From JALYNX01 sp035292685 (GTDB taxonomy: Bacteria; Actinomycetota; Acidimicrobiia; Spongiisociales; ZC4RG35): a stretch of DNA of 64,000 nt. How positions within the stretch are numbered: position 1 is the first letter of the stretch; every line of letters begins with the position of its first letter. Of the stretch, positions 8,410 to 17,135 are shown piece by piece. The translations under genes were made by a program, and so were the position numbers. The notes beneath the pieces are model-generated. The model was not told the origin of the DNA, searched no databases, and saw nothing but the letters and a program-made list of their open reading frames with translations. Location of the stretch: contig DATDPP010000080.1 of the NCBI GenBank assembly GCA_035292685.1, positions 1 to 64,000 on the forward strand, written 5' to 3'.

Positions 8410-9963
8410 GTGGACGCAGAGACCATCTATCGAAGGCGTTGGGCGACATTGGTGGTTCTGTCACTCAGCCTGGTCATCATCGGGCTGGACAACACCATCC
8501 TCAACGTGGCGCTGCCCACGCTGGTACGGGAGTTGGGGGCGACGGCGAGCCAGCTGCAGTGGATGGTCGATGCCTACGTCCTGGTGTTTGCCGGCCTGCT
8601 GCTGACCATGGGAGCGCTGGGTGACCGGTTCGGGCGCAAGCTCGCCTTGAACATCGGCCTGGTGCTCTTCGGGCTCAGCTCCATCGCCGCCGCCTTCGCA
8701 GATTCGGCCAACACTTTGATTGCCGCCCGGGCGGTGATGGGGATTGGGGGAGCGCTGATCATGCCCTCCACCCTTTCGATCATCACCAATACCTTCGAAG
8801 GCCAGGAGCGGGGAAGGGCGATCGCTGCCTGGGCCGCCGTGGCCGGTCTCGGAATCATCTTGGGTCCGGTCCTTGGCGGATGGCTGCTCGAGAACTTCTG
8901 GTGGGGGTCGATCTTCCTGATCAACGTGATAGTGGTCATCGTGGCCATAGGGGCGGGGGCGGTCCTGGTACCCGAGTCGAAGGATCCGGATGCAACGCCG
9001 CTGGACCCGCAGGGCGCGGTGTTGTCAATCGCCGGCCTGGTCACCCTGGTCTACGCCATCATCGAGGCCCCATCGCGAGGGTGGACCGATCCGTTGATCC
9101 TGGCCGCGTTTGGTCTGGCCGCGGTCTTCATCACCGTATTTCTGTGGTGGGAGACGAAGTCACCGCATCCGATGCTCCGGCTCAGCTTCTTTGAGAACCC
9201 GAGATTCAGCGCAGCGAGTGTCGCCATCACCCTCGTCTTCTTTGCCATGTTCGGAACAATCTTCATGCTGACTCAATACCTCCAGTTCGTGCTGGGATTC
9301 AGCCCCCTGGAGGCGGGATTCAGGGTGATGCCCATTGCGACCATGATCGTGGCCGCCCCGTTGTCGGCTCGTTTCACTGAGCGGTTCGGGACCAAGCGCG
9401 TGGTGACTACCGGTTTGGTGATCGTCGCCGTGGCGATGTCCATCCTGGCGTCGATCACTGTGGACTCGGGGTATGGCCAGGTGGCGTTGGCGCTGGCCGT
9501 CCTAGGGGCAGGCATGGGGACCGCGATGGCTCCGGCCACCGATTCGATCATGGGCTCGCTTCCACTGGCCAAGGCCGGGGTGGGATCGGCGATGAACGAC
9601 ACCACGCGCATGATCGGGGGCGCCCTGGGTGTTGCGATTCTGGGGAGCATTCTCGCCTCGTCGTACGCCTCGGCGATGGCCCCGGTGGTGAGTCTCCTCC
9701 CGCCTGCGGCCGCCGAGGTGGCAGGCGACTCAGTTGGAGGGGCGGCGGCCGTTGCCGCCCAGCTGGGAGCGGCCGCGGCACCACTCATGGACGCCGCCGG
9801 TGCGGCTTACATCGGCGGGATGCAGATCGCAGTGTGGGTGGCGGCAGGGGTCGCCTTGCTGGGGGCGGTGGTCACCGGGTTGTTCCTGCCCGCTCGTCCC
9901 CTGGAGATGACTGCGTCGGGCTCGGTGGCCGATGGTGACCAGCAAGACTTCGTGATGGAATGA
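8410..9963 (+). CDS. MFS drug exporter, DHA2 (14-TM, EmrB/QacA type)
   Basis: 517 residues with about 14 transmembrane segments. LDNTILNVALPTL in TM1 is the DHA2 signature and GALGDRFGRKLALNIG is MFS motif A. It probably exports hydrophobic compounds by proton antiport; the substrate is unknown. The GTG start at 8410 follows AAGGAG. It is downstream of the ECF42 pair on the same strand, so it could be a target of that sigma factor through read-through, although a stem-loop lies between them. Confidence 0.88.
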   Translation: MDAETIYRRRWATLVVLSLSLVIIGLDNTILNVALPTLVRELGATASQLQWMVDAYVLVFAGLLLTMGALGDRFGRKLALNIGLVLFGLSSIAAAFADSANTLIAARAVMGIGGALIMPSTLSIITNTFEGQERGRAIAAWAAVAGLGIILGPVLGGWLLENFWWGSIFLINVIVVIVAIGAGAVLVPESKDPDATPLDPQGAVLSIAGLVTLVYAIIEAPSRGWTDPLILAAFGLAAVFITVFLWWETKSPHPMLRLSFFENPRFSAASVAITLVFFAMFGTIFMLTQYLQFVLGFSPLEAGFRVMPIATMIVAAPLSARFTERFGTKRVVTTGLVIVAVAMSILASITVDSGYGQVALALAVLGAGMGTAMAPATDSIMGSLPLAKAGVGSAMNDTTRMIGGALGVAILGSILASSYASAMAPVVSLLPPAAAEVAGDSVGGAAAVAAQLGAAAAPLMDAAGAAYIGGMQIAVWVAAGVALLGAVVTGLFLPARPLEMTASGSVADGDQQDFVME

Positions 9964-9988
9964 GTTTCCCCGCTCTGAGCAGGGAAGG

Positions 9989-11236
9989 TCAGGACGGTCG
10001 CCGAATCTGGGCCGCCCGGGCGTGGGCCTCGAGTCCCTCGAGACGGGCCAACAGGATCGTGTCATCGACCAGTTGACCGGGGTCCCCGATCGCCGACCAG
10101 GTCGGCGCCCTGAGAAAAGTCAGTACGGACAAGCCTGACTGGTAACGGGCACCTCCTCCGGTGGGCAGGACATGATTCGGTCCGACCCCATAATCGGCAA
10201 AGGCCTCGGCCGTGAGCCCTCCGATGAACAACGAACCGTAGGAGCGAAGTCCCTCGACCACGAGCGAAGGGTCGTCGACGTGGAGGGCAAGGTGTTCCGG
10301 AGCTATCCGGTTCGACATCGAAATCGCCTCGTGCAGCGAGCCCACCACCAGACAGAAGCCGTTTTCGAGTGCTCGCGATGCGGTCACGGAGGTGGGGAGA
10401 TCGGACAACTGGAACCCGAGGGCCTCCTCCACGTCGTCGGCCAGGGTTTGGCTGGTGGTGATCAACATCGGCACTGCGTCGTCGTCGTGCTCGGCCTGGG
10501 CCAGCAGGTCTGCGCTGACCATGACCGGATCGGCCGCATCGTCGGCGATCACCAGGATCTCACTCGGTCCGGCCAGACCGTCGATCCCGATCTCTCCGTA
10601 CAGATGCTTCTTGGCTGCAGTAACCCATCTATTGCCCGGTCCGACCACCAGGTCGCATGCAGGGGACACCGTCCCGAAGGCAAGAGCAGCTATGGCCTGC
10701 GCCCCACCCAGGGCCAACAACCCGTCGGCTCCTGCAACCGCCGCCGCCGCCGCCGTGACCGGTGTGGGCCTGGGTGAGGCCACCCACACCGATTCCACAC
10801 CCGCCACCCGCGCCGGGATCACCGTCATCAACACGGACGAGGGGAGCGGATACCGGCCTCCGGGGGCATAGGCCCCAGCCGACGAAACCGGGATCCACCG
10901 GTTCCCGGCCCGTCCACCGCTGACCTCGATGTCGACATCTTTCAGAGAATCACGTTGGGCCTGGGCGAATGACCGGATCCGGCCGGTCACCCGCTCCAGG
11001 ACACCCCTTGTGTCATCAGGAAGGGAGGTGAGGGTCTGCTTGAGACGACTGCGGTCGAGGACCATCTCCTCTCCGGGTTTCAGGTCACCCAGTCTTTCGG
11101 CGTGCTCGCGCAGGCTCAACTCGCCGCGAAGCCGAACGTCTTCGACGATGGCAGCGGCGAGACGAAGCGTCTCCAACTCGACCGGTCGACGGACACCTGG
11201 GACGGTTCCCTGCTCAACGCGTCGAAGGTGGGTCAT
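9989..11236 (-). CDS. hisD: Histidinol dehydrogenase
   Basis: NAD-dependent two-step oxidation of histidinol to histidine, the last reaction of the pathway. 415 residues with the family blocks IDGLAGPSEILVIADD, LLAQAEHD (zinc ligands Gln and His) and GVGPNHVLPTGG. It is the last gene of the his operon, and its ATG overlaps the stop of the hisA-hisI-hisE gene (ATGA). The 25-bp gap to the convergent MFS gene holds no clear terminator. Confidence 0.95.
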   Translation of the reverse strand: MTHLRRVEQGTVPGVRRPVELETLRLAAAIVEDVRLRGELSLREHAERLGDLKPGEEMVLDRSRLKQTLTSLPDDTRGVLERVTGRIRSFAQAQRDSLKDVDIEVSGGRAGNRWIPVSSAGAYAPGGRYPLPSSVLMTVIPARVAGVESVWVASPRPTPVTAAAAAVAGADGLLALGGAQAIAALAFGTVSPACDLVVGPGNRWVTAAKKHLYGEIGIDGLAGPSEILVIADDAADPVMVSADLLAQAEHDDDAVPMLITTSQTLADDVEEALGFQLSDLPTSVTASRALENGFCLVVGSLHEAISMSNRIAPEHLALHVDDPSLVVEGLRSYGSLFIGGLTAEAFADYGVGPNHVLPTGGGARYQSGLSVLTFLRAPTWSAIGDPGQLVDDTILLARLEGLEAHARAAQIRRPS

Positions 11237-12489
11237 CGGGCCTCTTTGGAGGTCATCGGGCGCCGAGTCACGCGTCGTTCCCTGCGGTCGAGCTCGGTTT
11301 CGACTTCGTCCAAGGAGACACCGGAGGACGCTGTCTTCACCAAGAGGAAATAGAGGAGGTCGGCCGCCTCGGCCATCACCTGCTCCCCGTCCGCGGCCTC
11401 GGCCAGCTCATCGGCCTCCTCCCGGATCTTGGCCGCAAGGAGCGTCGGGTCGTGGAGCAGCTTCCTGGTGTTCGAGTCGGGGCCTTTCTCGGGGTCGAGG
11501 ATGCGACGTTGGAGCCGTCCTAACCCGTGGTCAGAGCCCCAGCAGGTCCGATCCCCGGTGTGACAGAACCCAGGGCCGTGCTGGCGAACGGTGAAACGAA
11601 GGGTGTCCCGATCACAGTCGAGATCCACCCTGAGCAGTTCCTGGACCGCACCCGAGGTCTCCCCCTTGACCCAGACACCCCGCGATCGACTCTGATAGAT
11701 CCCGCGTCGGGCTTCGACCGCCTGGCGAAGGCTCTCGCTGCTCGACCAGGTCAAACCGAGAGCAAACCCTGCTTCATCGACAACCACCGTGGGCCAAAGC
11801 CCGTCCCCACGGTCAGAGACCAGGGGAGCGGTCACGGCATCAGCAAGCGAGATGGCGCCGGTGTACAACGCCATCCCGACCTGGGCATCGGCACCAAGAC
11901 GATCGAGGGCAGCGATCTCGTCGACGCTTGTGATTCCGCCTGCAATCGTCACCCGAGCCTCACCAGCCGCCGCCATCACCTGATTGGCGCGATCCAGGTC
12001 GGTTCCGCCGAGCTGGCCTTCCCGTTCGACGAAGGTGACCAGGAAGCCCTCGCAGAGATGGCTCAACTCACTGATTCGATCAAGGAGGCGATGACCTGTG
12101 GGCGTGCGCCAACCGTGGCTGAGCACGTCACCGTCCCTGGAGTCGAGGGCGACGATGACTCGGTCCCGGGGAAGTGACGAGAGAAGCTCGGGAGTGGCGG
12201 CGGTCCCGATAATGACCTTCTCGGCCCCCAGGTCCAGCCAGCGCCTAGCGGTCTCGAGATCCCTGATCCCGCCCCCGACCCGGCCCCGGCCCCGTCGGCA
12301 GAGCTCGGTGATCAGCTCTTGGTTGTGACCGTCGCCCCGGGCGGCATCGATGTCGATCACGGCCACCTCACCCACCATCGAGAAGCGTTCCATGAGGGGC
12401 AACGGGTCGCCGGCTTGGATGGCCAGTGTCTCTCCCCCCACCAACTGAACTGCCTGGCCGCCGGAGATGTCGATCGAGGGGATGATCAT
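11233..12489 (-). CDS. hisA-hisI-hisE: Trifunctional HisA-HisI-HisE fusion
   Basis: One 418-residue frame holds three enzymes. Residues 1-224: HisA, the ProFAR isomerase TIM barrel (SIDISGG with Asp8, VALDSRDGD with Asp116, phosphate loops GGGIRD and AGGIT). Residues 228-320: HisI, PR-AMP cyclohydrolase (IYQSRSRGVWVKGETSG, metal site DCDRD, zinc Cys in CHTG and TCW). Residues 325-403: HisE, PR-ATP pyrophosphatase (KIREEADELAEA, EAADLLYFLLV). Together they perform steps 2, 3 and 4 of histidine synthesis. HisI-HisE fusion is common; addition of HisA at the front is not one I know as usual. In HisA the strand-6 loop usually ending (R/K)DG reads REG. 4-nt overlaps at both ends. Confidence 0.93.
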   Translation of the reverse strand: MIIPSIDISGGQAVQLVGGETLAIQAGDPLPLMERFSMVGEVAVIDIDAARGDGHNQELITELCRRGRGRVGGGIRDLETARRWLDLGAEKVIIGTAATPELLSSLPRDRVIVALDSRDGDVLSHGWRTPTGHRLLDRISELSHLCEGFLVTFVEREGQLGGTDLDRANQVMAAAGEARVTIAGGITSVDEIAALDRLGADAQVGMALYTGAISLADAVTAPLVSDRGDGLWPTVVVDEAGFALGLTWSSSESLRQAVEARRGIYQSRSRGVWVKGETSGAVQELLRVDLDCDRDTLRFTVRQHGPGFCHTGDRTCWGSDHGLGRLQRRILDPEKGPDSNTRKLLHDPTLLAAKIREEADELAEAADGEQVMAEAADLLYFLLVKTASSGVSLDEVETELDRRERRVTRRPMTSKEAR

Positions 12490-13241
12490 GGTCTCACCAG
12501 GATCCCGGCCCGACTCAGCCCGAGTTTGAGGTCGGCGACAGTGGTGTCGCCGTCGTGAAGGATCGAAGCGACCAGGGCCGCCGAGGCCCCGGCACGGAGC
12601 GCCGCGATCAGATGCTCGGTGCGGGCCGCTCCGCCGGAAGCGATCACCGGGACTGTGACGGCTCCGAAAACGGCTGCGATCAGGTCCACGTCATAACCGT
12701 CACGAGTCCCGTCACGGTCCCAACTGGTGAGTAGGACCTCGCCGGCCCCCAGTGCGACTGCCTTCCGGCACCACTCCACGACGTCGAGGCCGGTGCGATT
12801 CGCCCCGCTTTGCACCATCACCTCCCAACGACCGGAGGCGGAGGCCGACGCATCCACGGCGAGGACCGCGCATTGCGAGCCAAAGCGCGAGGCGATCTCA
12901 GCAATCAGATCTGGCCGGCTTACTGCCGCGGTGTTCACCCCGACCTTGTCGGCACCGGCGTCGAGCAGTCGTCCGGCGTCCGACTCCCGTCTGACACCGC
13001 CTCCCACAGTCAGCGGGATGGAGAGCACCGAGCGGACGGCGCGGACGGTCTCGACGGCGTTGTCCCTGCCCTCCGGTGTCGCCGAGACATCGAGGAGGAC
13101 GATCTCGTCCGCTCCCTGCTCCTCGTAGGCGGCGGCGTTCTCCACTGGATCGCCGGCGTCTCGAAGCCCCTGGAAGCGGACACCCTTGACCACCCGCCCG
13201 TCCTTGATGTCGAGACAGGGGATGACTCTTGCTCCCAGCAT
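12486..13241 (-). CDS. hisF: Imidazole glycerol phosphate synthase, cyclase subunit
   Basis: 251-residue TIM barrel that takes ammonia from HisH to form imidazole glycerol phosphate and AICAR. PCLDIKDGRVVKGV carries the first catalytic Asp and VLAVDAS the second; phosphate sites are GGGVR and ASGGA. Start ATG at 13241 shares one base with the hisH stop (TGATG), so synthesis of the two subunits is coupled. Confidence 0.95.
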   Translation of the reverse strand: MLGARVIPCLDIKDGRVVKGVRFQGLRDAGDPVENAAAYEEQGADEIVLLDVSATPEGRDNAVETVRAVRSVLSIPLTVGGGVRRESDAGRLLDAGADKVGVNTAAVSRPDLIAEIASRFGSQCAVLAVDASASASGRWEVMVQSGANRTGLDVVEWCRKAVALGAGEVLLTSWDRDGTRDGYDVDLIAAVFGAVTVPVIASGGAARTEHLIAALRAGASAALVASILHDGDTTVADLKLGLSRAGILVRP

Positions 13242-13837
13242 CAGGCCACCTTCCAGAGCCAGCGCCGGAGCAGGTTGGATCCCCAGGTGCCGGATAATTC
13301 AGGGTGGAACTGACAGGCGAGTACCGCTCCTCGCTCCATCGCGGAGACAAACGTCCCTCCGTAGTCGGTGGTGGCTCCCGACCAACTGTCGGGGAGCCGG
13401 GGGACCTTGTAGGAGTTGGCGAAGTAGGCCCATCCCGGTGCGAGAGATGTCGATCCGTTTGGCTCGACCATGTTCCAACCGAGCTGGGGAACTGGGAGAT
13501 CGCCGCTGAACCGGGTCACTGTCTCAGGCACTATCCCGAGCCCGGCGGTGTCGGGGCTTTCCTCACTTGCGGCGCAGAGGAGTTGCATCCCCAGACAAAT
13601 CGCCAGGGTGGGTCGGTCCTCCTCGATACGGGTGGTCAGGGCTTCACGCATCCCCAGTTGGTCGATGCGGTTGACGGCAGGAGCGAAGGCACCTACTCCG
13701 GGGAGGACGACCCGGTCTGCACCCTCCACCTCCTCGGGTTTGGTGGCCAGGACGGGCTCGACGTCGAGCCGTTTGAAGGCGGCGATCACCGATGCGGTGT
13801 TGGCAGTTCCGGTGGGGACGATTACGACCTCTCTCAT
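13241..13837 (-). CDS. hisH: Imidazole glycerol phosphate synthase, glutaminase subunit
   Basis: 198-residue class I glutamine amidotransferase. AICLGMQLL has the nucleophile Cys and CQFHPELSG the catalytic His and Glu; VVLPGVGAF forms the oxyanion region. It delivers ammonia to HisF, encoded directly downstream. The ATG overlaps the hisB stop by 4 nt. Confidence 0.94.
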   Translation of the reverse strand: MREVVIVPTGTANTASVIAAFKRLDVEPVLATKPEEVEGADRVVLPGVGAFAPAVNRIDQLGMREALTTRIEEDRPTLAICLGMQLLCAASEESPDTAGLGIVPETVTRFSGDLPVPQLGWNMVEPNGSTSLAPGWAYFANSYKVPRLPDSWSGATTDYGGTFVSAMERGAVLACQFHPELSGTWGSNLLRRWLWKVA

Positions 13838-14418
13838 ACCAATGACCCTTTGGTGCTTGGGACCTCGGCTCCGGTGATCGTCACCGCGGTGCGAAGGGCG
13901 ATAGCCACCGCTTTGAAGGCGGATTCGGCCTTGTGATGGTCATTGTCACCCCGGATCACATCGACATGGAGAGCCATCCGGGCCTCCATTGCCAGCGAGC
14001 GTAGGAAGTGGGTCAGATTCTCGGCGGCCACGTCCCCGATCGTTTCGCGAGTTAGAGAAAGCTGGATTGCCGGCCAGGGTCGTCCCGACAGATCGACGAC
14101 CGCACGTGACAGCGACTCGTCGAGCGGAGCGTAGGAGTAGCCGAATCGGGTGATTCCGGCGCGGTCGCCCAGGGCCTTGTTGATCGCCCGCCCGAGGACG
14201 ATGGCGCAGTCCTCGACCGTGTGATGGTCGTCGATGTGGGTATCGCCTCCGGCCATCAGGTCCAGGTCGAAACGCCCATGAGTGGCCAGCGAGGTGATCA
14301 TGTGGTCGAGAAACCCGAGCCCGGTCTTGATGTCAGAACGCCCGGACCCGTCGAGGTCGAGCCGGCACTCGATGTTGGTCTCCGAGGTGTCCCTCGTGAT
14401 CTCTGCTTTACGTGTCAT
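13834..14418 (-). CDS. hisB: Imidazoleglycerol-phosphate dehydratase
   Basis: 194 residues, monofunctional (no N-terminal phosphatase domain as in enterobacteria). FLDHMITSLATHG, DTHIDDHHTVEDCAI and GDNDHHKAESAFKA carry the metal-binding His clusters. Because HisB has no phosphatase domain, the histidinol-phosphatase step must come from elsewhere; the HAD domain fused to HisC upstream is the obvious candidate. ATGA overlap with hisC. Confidence 0.95.
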   Translation of the reverse strand: MTRKAEITRDTSETNIECRLDLDGSGRSDIKTGLGFLDHMITSLATHGRFDLDLMAGGDTHIDDHHTVEDCAIVLGRAINKALGDRAGITRFGYSYAPLDESLSRAVVDLSGRPWPAIQLSLTRETIGDVAAENLTHFLRSLAMEARMALHVDVIRGDNDHHKAESAFKAVAIALRTAVTITGAEVPSTKGSLV

Positions 14419-16088
14419 GGCAACAGGCCCTCCAGGTCGTTGGTGTTGTCGAGGATGCGGGCCGCCTTACGCAGGCTCTGCCGAGCCCGGTCCGGATTGT
14501 CTCCGGGGGCAACTACGCCAATCGGGATCACACCGGCGGCCCGGGCCGCAACGAGGTCATCGGGGGTGTCTCCGAGCATCCAGGCCCGGCTCACCCCAAG
14601 TAGCTCCAGCGCCATCCGAACCGGCGCCGGATCGGGTTTGAGTGGGGCGTCCTCCCGGGTCACCAGCGCAGAAACCTCACCTCTGAGGCCGAACCGCACA
14701 AGAAACTCCTCGGCATCGGCTCGGGGCCGGCCGGTGACGATCGCCAGCGGTCTCGAGTCGGCCCATCTGGCCCAGGTCGCTCGGTCGACGATCGGGGTCT
14801 CGTGGATCTTGAGCCCGGTGGAGGCGGCGGTTCCCTGATAGAGAGCCTCGAATCGTTCTCTGACCTCATCGAGTGACGCCTCGACCCCACGTTCCAGGCA
14901 CAGTCCCCTGGTCAATTCCCAATCGTCGTTGACGTTGCCTGCCGCCTTGGCCCGCTCGATGTCGGCGATGGTGAGCGCGACGCCAAGACCGCCCGCCGTC
15001 TCGATGATCGCCATGGTCTGCGACCTGCTGACGTCGGCGACGACCCCGTCCATATCGAAGATGATGGCCTCAGGGGCGAGGGCTGCCCCCAGGGTGCGTT
15101 CAAGCCGTTCGAAATCTGACCGATTGCCGGGAAGGGTGATCCGAACCATCGGCTCCAGGCCCCGTCGCTGCGGAAACCAGCGAAGCCCGACCCCGAGGGC
15201 TGCCGAAGCGGACATGAGCCATGAGGCGTCGTTGCATTCTGTCAGGACGAAGTTGGCCTCCGAGGGAAACGGCCGGGTTCCGAGATCGGTGAGGATGGCG
15301 GTGAGATCAATCCGTTCCCGCTTCACCTCGTCGACGAATCCGGTGAGCTCAGAATCCGGCCAGTGCAGGCGTTCTAAAGCCAAGGCGGCCGACAAGGCCG
15401 CAACCGGGTAGGGGTTGCCGTATGAGGCGACCTCGGAGACCAATTCGGGCGGCCCGAGCATATAGCCGACCCGGAGCCCGGCCAGCCCATAGGCCTTGGA
15501 CATGGTCCGGATCACAAGGACATTGTCCAGTTCGAGGGCTGCTCGGGTCAGATCGTCGCTCGCGAACTCGGTGTAGGCGGCATCCACAACCAGCAGTGGG
15601 GTCTCGGCGGCAACCTTCCGGAGGTCGGCCTCGCCGGCCACCGCCCCGGTCGGGTTGTTGGGAGAGACGATGAAGACGGCATCCGTCTTGCCGCCGATCG
15701 CCGACACGAGCTCGTCGGTGGGGAAGGCCCCGGTCCACCACGGGGTCTCGATCAGCTCGGCACCCCTTTGCTCGGTGTACCTAGGGATCATCTCGAAGGT
15801 GGGGTAGGTGGTGACCACCTGGCCACCCGGACGGACCCGTGCCAGAAAGCAACGGAACAGGGCATCATCCCCTCCTGCGCTGACCAGGACCGAGTCCCCG
15901 GACAAGCCATGGAGGCTGGCCAAAGCCAGTCTGAGAGCTGACGTGTCGGGGTAGCGGCTCACCGACCGCTGTGGGTCGGGGATGGAGGTGAGGAGGTCCT
16001 CGGCGCGGGTGCTGCCCTCGTTCTTGGATAGATCGAGGTCGATGGGAACGTTGAACCCTTGGGGGAGGTAACTGGCGGGTCTGCTCAT
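14415..16088 (-). CDS. hisC: Histidinol-phosphate aminotransferase fused to a HAD-family phosphatase
   Basis: 557 residues in one frame. Residues 1-335 are a HisC-type PLP aminotransferase (VSPNNPTG, Tyr/Asp block VVDAAYTEF, PLP lysine in TMSKAYGLAGLRVGY near 198). Residues 340-557 are a HAD subfamily IA phosphatase: FDMDGVVAD (nucleophile Asp345, acid Asp347), VTGRPR, KPDP and MLGDTPDD. The HAD part resembles TIGR01548, a subfamily known in HisC-linked form. The fusion would carry out transamination and then dephosphorylation of histidinol phosphate. That activity is inferred, not shown. Overlaps hisG and hisB by 4 nt each. Confidence 0.9.
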   Translation of the reverse strand: MSRPASYLPQGFNVPIDLDLSKNEGSTRAEDLLTSIPDPQRSVSRYPDTSALRLALASLHGLSGDSVLVSAGGDDALFRCFLARVRPGGQVVTTYPTFEMIPRYTEQRGAELIETPWWTGAFPTDELVSAIGGKTDAVFIVSPNNPTGAVAGEADLRKVAAETPLLVVDAAYTEFASDDLTRAALELDNVLVIRTMSKAYGLAGLRVGYMLGPPELVSEVASYGNPYPVAALSAALALERLHWPDSELTGFVDEVKRERIDLTAILTDLGTRPFPSEANFVLTECNDASWLMSASAALGVGLRWFPQRRGLEPMVRITLPGNRSDFERLERTLGAALAPEAIIFDMDGVVADVSRSQTMAIIETAGGLGVALTIADIERAKAAGNVNDDWELTRGLCLERGVEASLDEVRERFEALYQGTAASTGLKIHETPIVDRATWARWADSRPLAIVTGRPRADAEEFLVRFGLRGEVSALVTREDAPLKPDPAPVRMALELLGVSRAWMLGDTPDDLVAARAAGVIPIGVVAPGDNPDRARQSLRKAARILDNTNDLEGLLP

Positions 16089-16960
16089 GGGACGATCTGC
16101 TCCAAGCGGGAGACGGCGATGTCGGTGGCTCCCCTCTCTTTCAACAACGGGATGAGGGACGGGAGGTCGGATCGGGGAACCGCCGCCTTCACCGCGAGAC
16201 CATCACCGCCGTGCAGCGTGGCGATGGTCGGCTCCCTCATCGAGGGCAGGATCTCGATCACCGAGTCCAGGTCGTCCCTGGAGACATTGAGCTCGACCAT
16301 GACCCGGTTGCGGGCCTCGATGACCGAGCGAAGACTGACGACTAGGGCGTCGATCGGGACCTTCTTGGCGGGAGAGCCGAATGCGTGTGGGCTGGCGTAG
16401 AGACGGGTCGAGGAGCGAAGGAGCTCGTCGACGACAACGAGCCCATTGGCAGCCATGGTCTCTCCGGTGGCGCTGATGTCGACGATGACATCGGCGTCTT
16501 CGGGGGGGAAGACCTCGGTGGCACCGTAGGAGTGGACGAAGGTCGCATCCAATCCCTGTTCGGCGATCCATTTGCGGGTCAGCCGCTCGTACTCGCTGGC
16601 GACCACCAGATGCTTCGGCGGAAGCGAGCCCTTCACCAGAAGGGACTCGGGGGCGGCCGCAACCATCCGAACCGGGTCGAGCCCGGTGTCGAGCAACTCG
16701 ATCAAGTCGGCGGACTTCTCGGCGACCCAGTCGGCACCGGCGAACCCGACATCCCGGGAACCCGCCGCCAACATCTCCACGATGTTCTGCGGCTTGAGCA
16801 TCTTGACTTCGTAGCCGGGCACCGAGAGCACCGGGCGATAGCCACGGGGCCCGGCGCGCAATTCCATGCCGGCCGCGGCCAGCAGGGTGGTGACCCCGGG
16901 CTCGATCCGCCCTTTGGGGACCGCGAGGTGGGTTACCTGTCCGTTTTCGAGGGAAGCCAT
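16085..16960 (-). CDS. hisG: ATP phosphoribosyltransferase, long form
   Basis: First and committed step of histidine synthesis. 291 residues, the long (hexameric, HisZ-independent) type. LAVPKGRIEPG starts the catalytic part, DVIVDISATGETMAANGL is the PRPP-binding loop region, and the last 80 residues (MVELNVSRDDLDSVIEILPSM...) form the ACT-like regulatory domain that binds histidine for feedback inhibition. First gene after the attenuator, so expression is controlled both by attenuation and by enzyme inhibition. Confidence 0.93.
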   Translation of the reverse strand: MASLENGQVTHLAVPKGRIEPGVTTLLAAAGMELRAGPRGYRPVLSVPGYEVKMLKPQNIVEMLAAGSRDVGFAGADWVAEKSADLIELLDTGLDPVRMVAAAPESLLVKGSLPPKHLVVASEYERLTRKWIAEQGLDATFVHSYGATEVFPPEDADVIVDISATGETMAANGLVVVDELLRSSTRLYASPHAFGSPAKKVPIDALVVSLRSVIEARNRVMVELNVSRDDLDSVIEILPSMREPTIATLHGGDGLAVKAAVPRSDLPSLIPLLKERGATDIAVSRLEQIVP

Positions 16961-17000
16961 CTGGGCTCTTTCCCGCCGACTGCTGCGGTGGGTTGCCCGG

Positions 17001-17032
17001 AAACGAGAAACGCCGACCGCTGGGGTCGGCGT
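17001..17032 (-). terminator. Terminator hairpin of the his attenuator
   Basis: On the minus strand CGCCGACC, loop CCAGC, GGTCGGCG is a perfect 8-bp stem (17031-17011) followed by the T-rich TTTCTCGTTT. Its 5' arm (GCCGACCC, 17030-17023) is also perfectly complementary to GGGTCGGC at 17079-17072 in the end of the leader peptide gene, giving the competing antiterminator. It lies 40 nt before hisG. Confidence 0.85.
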
Positions 17033-17065
17033 GGTGGTTGCTTCTTGCTGTTCGCTATGCGCCCA

Positions 17066-17125
17066 CTATGAGCCGACCCGTGACGGGTGGTGGTGATGGT
17101 GGGTGTGGGCGAAAAGCAGGTTCAT
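17066..17125 (-). CDS. hisL: His operon leader peptide
   Basis: A 19-residue frame, MNLLFAHTHHHHHPSRVGS, with six His codons among positions 7-13, directly before a terminator hairpin and hisG. Ribosome stalling at the His codons (17107-17087) would block the small hairpin ACCCG-TCA-CGGGT (17088-17076) and leave GGGTCGGC (17079-17072) free to pair with the terminator arm, allowing read-through into the operon. This is the classic attenuation design known from enterobacteria. No strong Shine-Dalgarno is seen; a short 5' leader is likely. Confidence 0.88.
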   Translation of the reverse strand: MNLLFAHTHHHHHPSRVGS

Positions 17126-17135
17126 GTAGATCGAG

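Noticed and set aside
17001..17032. Simple terminator between hisG and valS
   Set aside because: It lies upstream of hisG on the hisG strand and shares an arm with the leader peptide gene, so it is an attenuator rather than an end of transcription for valS.
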